A DNA stretch of 29,557 nucleotides from Flavobacterium psychrophilum (lineage in GTDB: Bacteria; Bacteroidota; Bacteroidia; Flavobacteriales; Flavobacteriaceae). The DNA lies in the NCBI GenBank assembly GCA_945905915.1, contig CAMDQL010000014.1, positions 1 to 29,557 on the forward strand, given 5' to 3'. The position numbers and the translations under genes were made by a program. Shown one piece after another: positions 25,030 to 29,557 of the stretch (position 1 is the first letter of the stretch; every line of letters begins with the position of its first letter). Under the pieces are notes generated by a model that saw nothing but the letters and a program-made list of their open reading frames with translations, was not told the DNA's origin and ran no database searches.

Positions 25030-25064
25030 AAAGCTCTAAATCATTTCGATAAAGAGCTTTTTTT
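25030..25064. terminator. Terminator directly after tRNA-Leu
   Basis: The arms AAAGCTCT and AGAGCTTT form an 8-bp stem with a 15-base loop. T-runs flank it on both strands. On the minus strand it begins within a few bases of the tRNA 3' end, so it should end the tRNA transcript; the plus-strand T7 run would also stop rightward transcription. Confidence 0.75.
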
Positions 25065-25065
25065 G

Positions 25066-25147
25066 TGCGGGTAAAAGGACTCGAACCTTCACACCTTGCG
25101 GCACCAGATCCTAAGTCTGGCGTGTCTACCAATTTCACCATACCCGC
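25066..25147 (-). tRNA. tRNA-Leu (anticodon UAG)
   Basis: The 82-base class II tRNA folds with a 7-bp acceptor stem, GCGGGTA (25147-25141) with TACCCGC (25073-25067), and a discriminator A at 25066. It has a D arm containing GGTGAAATTGGTAGACAC and an anticodon stem CCAGA/TCTGG with loop CTTAGGA, giving anticodon TAG (reads CUA and related leucine codons). A long variable arm (TGCCGCAAGGTGT) and a T arm with TTCGAGT follow. The long variable arm together with the anticodon identifies leucine. No CCA is encoded. It has its own promoter and terminator. Confidence 0.97.
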
Positions 25148-25160
25148 GATAATTGGAGTG

Positions 25161-25190
25161 CAAATATAACGCTTTCGATTAAAAATGCAA
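25161..25190 (-). promoter_or_regulatory. Promoter of tRNA-Leu
   Basis: The minus strand has TTG (25190-25188), a 19-base spacer and TATATTTG (25168-25161), a full match to the Bacteroidota vegetative promoter, ending 14 bases ahead of the tRNA 5' end. Confidence 0.75.
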
Positions 25191-25221
25191 AACTTAATGA
25201 ATTTATTTTGGGACTAAAAAT

Positions 25222-25249
25222 AAAAAAACCTCCCGTTAAGAGAGGTTTT
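25222..25249 (-). terminator. Terminator of rplU-rpmA
   Basis: AAAACCTC (25225-25232) pairs with GAGGTTTT (25242-25249) over 8 bp with a 9-base loop. On the minus strand it is followed by seven T. It lies 23 bases after the rpmA stop and upstream of the tRNA promoter. Confidence 0.85.
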
Positions 25250-25271
25250 AAATATGTTGCAAAATAAGTTA

Positions 25272-25532
25272 TTAAGCTTCAAATGGAATTACAGAAACAT
25301 ATGATTTGTTTTCTGTTTTTTTCTGGAATTTTACAACTCCATCAACTTTAGCATGTAAAGTATGATCTTTTCCCATGTAAACATTTTCACCTGGGTTGTG
25401 CTTAGAACCTCTTTGTCTAACAATTATGTTTCCAGCAATAGCAGCTTGTCCACCATAAATCTTAACGCCTAAACGTTTCGATTCTGATTCTCTACCATTC
25501 TTCGAACTACCGACACCTTTCTTGTGAGCCAT
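25272..25532 (-). CDS. rpmA: 50S ribosomal protein bL27
   Basis: The 86-residue protein of the large ribosomal subunit has an N-terminus that reaches the peptidyl transferase centre. The sequence begins [20 protein letters not shown], followed by [21 protein letters not shown] and [15 protein letters not shown], all standard for bL27. There is no N-terminal extension of the Firmicutes type that needs proteolytic removal. It follows rplU by 18 bases and is followed by a strong terminator. Confidence 0.98.
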   Translation of the reverse strand: MAHKKGVGSSKNGRESESKRLGVKIYGGQAAIAGNIIVRQRGSKHNPGENVYMGKDHTLHAKVDGVVKFQKKTENKSYVSVIPFEA

Positions 25533-25550
25533 GATGTTATATTTTAAATG

Positions 25551-25979
25551 TTATTCTTCAGTTTTTGGTTTTTTTGTTGTTTTAGCTTTTGCTTTTGGCT
25601 TTACTTCTTCAGTAGTTTCGGTTACTTCAACCTCAACTTCTTTTTTAGCAGCTTTTTTCTTAGCACTAGCAGCTACAATTCCCTCAATTAAAATTTGAGT
25701 GAATGATTGTCTGTGACCGTTTTTCTTTTTGTAACCTTTTCTTCTTTTCTTTTTGAAGACGATTACTTTATCACCTTTTAAGTGTTGTAACACTTTGGCT
25801 TCTACTGAAGCACCTTCTACAGCTGGGGCGCCTAAAGTTACGCTTCCGTTGTCATCTAACAAAAGAATTTTGTCGAAAGAAACTTTCGAACCTTCTTCTG
25901 AAGCTAAACGGTGAACATAAACCTTTTGGTCTTTGCTTACTTTGAATTGTTGCCCTGCTATCTCTACGATTGCGTACAT
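25551..25979 (-). CDS. rplU: 50S ribosomal protein bL21 with lysine/glutamate-rich C-terminal tail
   Basis: The start is the ATG at 25979, where [18 protein letters not shown] begins as in all bL21 proteins; the in-frame codons upstream overlap the promoter. The 142-residue protein has the normal about 103-residue core, with GQQFKV, the [21 protein letters not shown] region and [13 protein letters not shown]. Then comes a tail of about 40 residues made mostly of Lys, Ala, Glu, Val and Thr (from about residue 105). Such tails occur in other Bacteroidota; I know of no defined function. It is first in the rplU-rpmA operon. Confidence 0.96.
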   Translation of the reverse strand: MYAIVEIAGQQFKVSKDQKVYVHRLASEEGSKVSFDKILLLDDNGSVTLGAPAVEGASVEAKVLQHLKGDKVIVFKKKRRKGYKKKNGHRQSFTQILIEGIVAASAKKKAAKKEVEVEVTETTEEVKPKAKAKTTKKPKTEE

Positions 25980-26011
25980 AACAATGATTTTAATTAAAAA
26001 TTTTAAGGTTG

Positions 26012-26041
26012 CAAATATACAATTAATTATAAACCACACAA
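26012..26041 (-). promoter_or_regulatory. Promoter of rplU-rpmA
   Basis: The minus strand has TTG (26041-26039), a 19-base spacer and TATATTTG (26019-26012). It fully matches TTG-N17..23-TAnnTTTG and lies 33 bases ahead of the rplU ATG. Confidence 0.75.
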
Positions 26042-26164
26042 TACATTAGTGTAATAAAATTATATTTTTTTTGATTGGATAAAAAAAGTTGAAAAAAATT
26101 AACCACTTTTGTAACAATATTTAAAAAAAAACTACCAATAGTATTATCAACAAATTAATAACGT

Positions 26165-27490
26165 ATGAAAAAATCTTTAATGGCTTTGGGGACTGCACTA
26201 ATGCTTGGCGGAACAGCTTCCGCTCAAAAAGTAACATTTGAAGAGTTTGATTTAGACAACGGATTACATGTTGTGCTTCATCAAGACAATTCTGCTCCAG
26301 TGGTAATTACATCAGTTATGTATCACGTGGGCGCGAAAGACGAACAACCTAACAGAACTGGTTTTGCACACTTTTTTGAACACCTTTTATTTGAAGGTAC
26401 AAAAAATATTGCTCGCGGTGAATGGTTTAAACTAGTAACTGCAAATGGCGGTAACAACAATGCAAATACTACGGATGACAGAACGTATTATTATGAAGTA
26501 TTTCCGTCTAACAATTTAGAATTGGCGCTTTGGATGGAATCAGAACGTTTAATGCATCCGGTGATTAATCAAATTGGTGTAGATACTCAAAACGAAGTGG
26601 TTAAAGAAGAAAAGAGATTGCGTGTTGACAACCAACCTTATGGAAATTTAATCAAAGCAGTTAAGGAAAATATGTTTAAAGTGCATCCGTATAAATGGAC
26701 TACCATTGGAGAAATGGAGCATTTAGATGCTGCTACTTTAGAAGAATTTCAAGCGTTTAATAAAAAATTCTACGTGCCTAATAATGCGGTTTTAGTGGTA
26801 GCAGGTCAATTTGACAAAGCACAAGCTAGAGAATGGATTACCCAATACTTTGGAGCTATTCCAAAAGGAACACCAGTAAATCGTCAAAAAACTGAAGAGG
26901 CACCAATTACTCAAGAATTTAAAGCTTCTTGGGAAGATCCAAACATTCAAATTCCAATGTTAGTTGCTTCTTACAGAACGCCTTCAATGAAATCGCGTGA
27001 TGCAAGAGTTTTAGATATGATTTCGACTTATTTATCAGACGGAAAAAGTTCTAAATTATACAAAAAAATCGTTGACGATAAAAAAATGGCGCTACAAATT
27101 GGTGCATTTAATTACAGTCAAGAAGATTATGGAATGTATTTAATTTATGGTTTACCAATGGGTGAAAACTCAACCGAATCAATCTTAAAAGAAATTGATG
27201 AAGAAATCGTAAAAATGCAAACTGAATTAATTTCGGAAACTGATTTTCAAAAATTACAAAATAAATTTGAAAGCAATTATGTAAGTAATAATGCTTCAGT
27301 TGAAGGAATTGCAGATAATTTAGCGACTTACTATATGTTATATGGTGACATCAATTTAATCAATACCGAAATTGATATTTACCGTTCAATTACTAGAGAA
27401 GAAATTAGAGACATTTCTAAAAAATACTTAAACGCAAATCAGCGATTAATTTTAGACTATCTTCCTGCTAAAGACAAAGCTCAAAACTAA
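26165..27490 (+). CDS. Secreted M16 zinc metallopeptidase (active subunit)
   Basis: The 441-residue protein has a signal peptide (residues 1-20, ending TASAQ) and two pitrilysin-type halves. The inverted zinc motif HFFEH (69-73) is intact, with the expected third ligand glutamate about 76 residues further on (Glu148/149 in VVKEEKRLRVDN). Members degrade peptides inside a clamshell chamber formed by two M16 halves or subunits. The C-terminal half (about 250-435) lacks a zinc motif, as is usual. The next gene starts 12 bases downstream and encodes a second M16 protein that lacks the zinc site, so the two likely form one heterodimeric enzyme. The substrate is unknown; location is periplasm or outer surface, judging from the signal peptide. 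Confidence 0.94.
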   Translation: MKKSLMALGTALMLGGTASAQKVTFEEFDLDNGLHVVLHQDNSAPVVITSVMYHVGAKDEQPNRTGFAHFFEHLLFEGTKNIARGEWFKLVTANGGNNNANTTDDRTYYYEVFPSNNLELALWMESERLMHPVINQIGVDTQNEVVKEEKRLRVDNQPYGNLIKAVKENMFKVHPYKWTTIGEMEHLDAATLEEFQAFNKKFYVPNNAVLVVAGQFDKAQAREWITQYFGAIPKGTPVNRQKTEEAPITQEFKASWEDPNIQIPMLVASYRTPSMKSRDARVLDMISTYLSDGKSSKLYKKIVDDKKMALQIGAFNYSQEDYGMYLIYGLPMGENSTESILKEIDEEIVKMQTELISETDFQKLQNKFESNYVSNNASVEGIADNLATYYMLYGDINLINTEIDIYRSITREEIRDISKKYLNANQRLILDYLPAKDKAQN

Positions 27491-27502
27491 GATCGAAAAC
27501 AT

Positions 27503-29554
27503 ATGAAAAAATTTATATACATAGCAGCCAGTTTATTTTTAACAATAACTATGCAAGCACAAGACAGACCTCAACCTAAACCAGGACCAGCGCCTTCAAT
27601 AAATATTAATAAACCACAAAGTTTTGTACTTAAAAATGGTTTAAAAGTTTTAGTAGTTGAAAATCATAAATTACCACGTGTTTCTTTTAATCTTACATTA
27701 GATAATCCGCCTTATGCTGAAGGTGCTAAAAAAGGAGTTTCTGATATTTTAAGCAGCATGATTGGGAACGGAACGGAATCTATGAACAAAGACGCTTTTA
27801 ATGAAGAAATTGATTTCTTAGGAGCAAATATTAATTTTGATGCTTCGGGAGCTTCGGCAAACGGTTTATCTAGATATTCAAAAAGAATTTTAGAATTAAT
27901 GGCTGATGGAGCTTTAAACCCATTATTCGTTCAAGAAGAATTTGACAAAGAAAAAGCAAAAATAATTGAAGGTTTAAAATCTGAAGAAAAAAGTGTAACG
28001 GCAATCGCCAGAAGAGTTGAAAACGTATTAACTTATGGAAAAGAACACTACAAAGGCGAATTTACTAGCGAAGAAACATTAAATAATGTAATACTTGATG
28101 ATGTTATCGTTAATTATAACACATATTTTGTTCCAGCAAACGCTTACCTAGTAATTGTTGGTGATGTGAAATTTAAAGAGGTTAAAAAAGAAGTGGAAAG
28201 ACTTTTTGGAAGCTGGAAAAAAGCTACCGCACCTCAACTTACTTATTCTGATCCAAAAGACGTTCAATACAGTCAAATAAACTTTATCGATACTCCAAAT
28301 GCAGTTCAATCTGAAATTGCTTTGGTTAATTTATCCAATTTAAAAATGACCGATACAGAATATTTTGCCGTTATATTAGCTAATCAAGTATTAGGTGGTG
28401 GTGGTGAAGGTAGATTATTCTTAAATCTTCGTGAAAAACACGGGTGGACTTATGGCGCTTATTCTTCAATTGGATCTGGAAAATACATCAATAAATTCCG
28501 CTCAGGATCTTCTGTTAGAAATGCAGTAACTGATAGCGCAGTTGTTGAAGTGTTCAACGAATTGAAAAAAATGAGAAGTGAATTAGTTTCAGAAGAAGAT
28601 CTTAAAAATGCAAAAGCAAAATACGTAGGTAACTTCGTAATGCAAATTGAAAAACCTTCAACTATTGCAGGTTATGCTTTAAACAAAGAAACACAAGGTT
28701 TACCGGAAGATTTTTACGAAAATTACATTAAAAACATCAATGCTGTAACCGCAGAAGATATTAAAAATGCTGCCAATAAATTTTTCTTAGCCAATCAAAC
28801 AAGAGTAATTATCGTAGGAAAAGCTGCCGATGTGTTACCAGGATTAGAAGTAATGAGTAAAAGAGAAAAATTACCTATTTTTTACTTTGACAAATATGGA
28901 AATCCAACACAAAAACCAGAAGTTAAAAAACCAGTACCAGCTGGTGTAACTGCGCAAACTGTTTTAAACGATTACATCAAAGCTATTGGTGGTGAAAAAG
29001 CGGTTAAAAATGTAAAAACATTAGCAGTAATGTCGTCTGGAACTATTCAAGGTACTGCGCTTGAAATGGTAATGAAATCGGCGCCTAAAAAATTAGCTTT
29101 TGAAATGAAAGCGATGGGAATGACGATGTCTAAACAAATCGTTAACGAAAAAGAAGCTTATGCTATGCAACAAGGTCAACGTAAAGATTTTACAGGTGAC
29201 GAATTAAAAGAAATGCAAGCCGAAGCAAATACATTTAAGGAATTAGCATTATTAACCGATAAAGAAATAAGCGTAACAGGAATCGAAAACATTAACGGTG
29301 CCGATGCTTATGCGCTTAAAAACGGAAAAGCTACTTTATATTATGATGTAAAAACAGGATTTAAAATTGCCGAGTCTAAAGAAATGGAACAAAGAGGTCA
29401 AAAAATGACACAAACAACTTATTTCCAAGACTACAAAGACGTTAAAGGATTAAAATTTCCTTATAAAATAATAATGAATGTGGGAATCGAAATTGAATTA
29501 ACAACCACAGAAGTTAAAATCAATGAAGGTGTAACTGATGCCGATTTTAAATAA
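27503..29554 (+). CDS. M16-family protein lacking the zinc motif, with extra C-terminal domain
   Basis: The 683-residue protein starts with a signal peptide (1-20, ending TMQAQ) and a Pro-rich linker (21-33). M16 domains cover about 35-455. Where active members have HxxEH, this one has GVSDILSSMIGNGT (78-91), so it cannot bind zinc in the standard way. The second half keeps the phrase NLREKHGWTYGAYS (308-321), with the Arg and Tyr that M16 proteins use to hold substrate in the partner's site. This is the pattern of the non-catalytic subunit of heterodimeric M16B peptidases such as the Sphingomonas SPH2681/SPH2682 pair. Residues about 480-683 form an added domain (starting TAQTVLNDYIKAIGG) of beta-strand pattern that resembles lipoprotein-carrier (LolA-like) folds; that resemblance is my inference. 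The stop codon lies three bases before the window end. Confidence 0.9.
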   Translation: MKKFIYIAASLFLTITMQAQDRPQPKPGPAPSININKPQSFVLKNGLKVLVVENHKLPRVSFNLTLDNPPYAEGAKKGVSDILSSMIGNGTESMNKDAFNEEIDFLGANINFDASGASANGLSRYSKRILELMADGALNPLFVQEEFDKEKAKIIEGLKSEEKSVTAIARRVENVLTYGKEHYKGEFTSEETLNNVILDDVIVNYNTYFVPANAYLVIVGDVKFKEVKKEVERLFGSWKKATAPQLTYSDPKDVQYSQINFIDTPNAVQSEIALVNLSNLKMTDTEYFAVILANQVLGGGGEGRLFLNLREKHGWTYGAYSSIGSGKYINKFRSGSSVRNAVTDSAVVEVFNELKKMRSELVSEEDLKNAKAKYVGNFVMQIEKPSTIAGYALNKETQGLPEDFYENYIKNINAVTAEDIKNAANKFFLANQTRVIIVGKAADVLPGLEVMSKREKLPIFYFDKYGNPTQKPEVKKPVPAGVTAQTVLNDYIKAIGGEKAVKNVKTLAVMSSGTIQGTALEMVMKSAPKKLAFEMKAMGMTMSKQIVNEKEAYAMQQGQRKDFTGDELKEMQAEANTFKELALLTDKEISVTGIENINGADAYALKNGKATLYYDVKTGFKIAESKEMEQRGQKMTQTTYFQDYKDVKGLKFPYKIIMNVGIEIELTTTEVKINEGVTDADFK

Positions 29555-29557
29555 TTA

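Noticed and set aside
26060..26111. Promoter for the M16 peptidase pair
   Set aside because: The best -7 candidate (CACTTTTG) misses one consensus base and no TTG lies at a 17-23 base spacing.
1..29557. Search for a mobile element, phage, CRISPR array, toxin-antitoxin or defence system
   Set aside because: No transposase, integrase, regular repeats with spacers, or small paired ORFs; gene content is core metabolism, envelope growth and translation.

Overview
The window is an AT-rich chromosomal segment from a member of the phylum Bacteroidota, most likely a Flavobacterium-like Flavobacteriaceae. The grounds are a PorP/SprF-type gliding and type IX secretion (T9SS) protein, a T9SS type A C-terminal sorting domain, a 'GYDIA'-type GHMP kinase next to HMG-CoA reductase, lipid A synthesis (lpxB), start sites without clear Shine-Dalgarno sequences, and promoters of the Bacteroidota form TTG-N19..22-TAnnTTTG in front of a tRNA, rplU, mreB and purH. 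The gene content is almost entirely housekeeping. I see no phage, transposon, CRISPR or defence island, and no gene-free stretch longer than 300 bases apart from the one occupied by a tRNA gene.

Layout. (1) 1-3582, minus strand: HMG-CoA reductase and a GHMP kinase overlap by one base (mevalonate/isoprenoid pathway). They are followed by a 156-residue secreted protein that is little more than a signal peptide, a short module and a T9SS sorting domain, and then by the N-terminal part of a PorP/SprF-like protein cut by the window edge. (2) 3710-11388, plus strand: a peptide-utilisation block with a secreted dipeptidyl peptidase IV, three consecutive divergent POT-family (proton-coupled) oligopeptide transporters, and then a separately promoted periplasmic thioredoxin-like protein. 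(3) 11390-15317, minus strand: surE-lpxB-comEC cluster. (4) 15458-17611, plus strand: a tail-specific (S41/Tsp) periplasmic protease. (5) 17672-23231, minus strand: complete rod-shape operon mreB-mreC-mreD-mrdA(PBP2)-rodA. (6) 23378-24904, minus strand: purH with its own promoter and terminator. (7) 25066-25147, minus strand: tRNA-Leu(UAG). (8) 25272-25979, minus strand: rplU-rpmA. (9) 26165-29554, plus strand: a pair of M16 peptidases, the first with the zinc motif and the second without it but carrying an extra C-terminal domain.

How the genes fit together. DPP IV releases X-Pro/X-Ala dipeptides in the periplasm or at the surface, and the POT transporters next to it could import them, so block 2 reads as one nutrient module. 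The second transporter lacks the transmembrane-7 glutamate of the FEQ motif, which is the most unusual coding feature here. Block 5 is the elongasome. The convergent and divergent gene borders are marked by hairpin terminators, one of which lies inside the 3' coding end of the opposing comEC gene. I did not find a convincing undescribed system; the findings list gives the details that deserve a second look.
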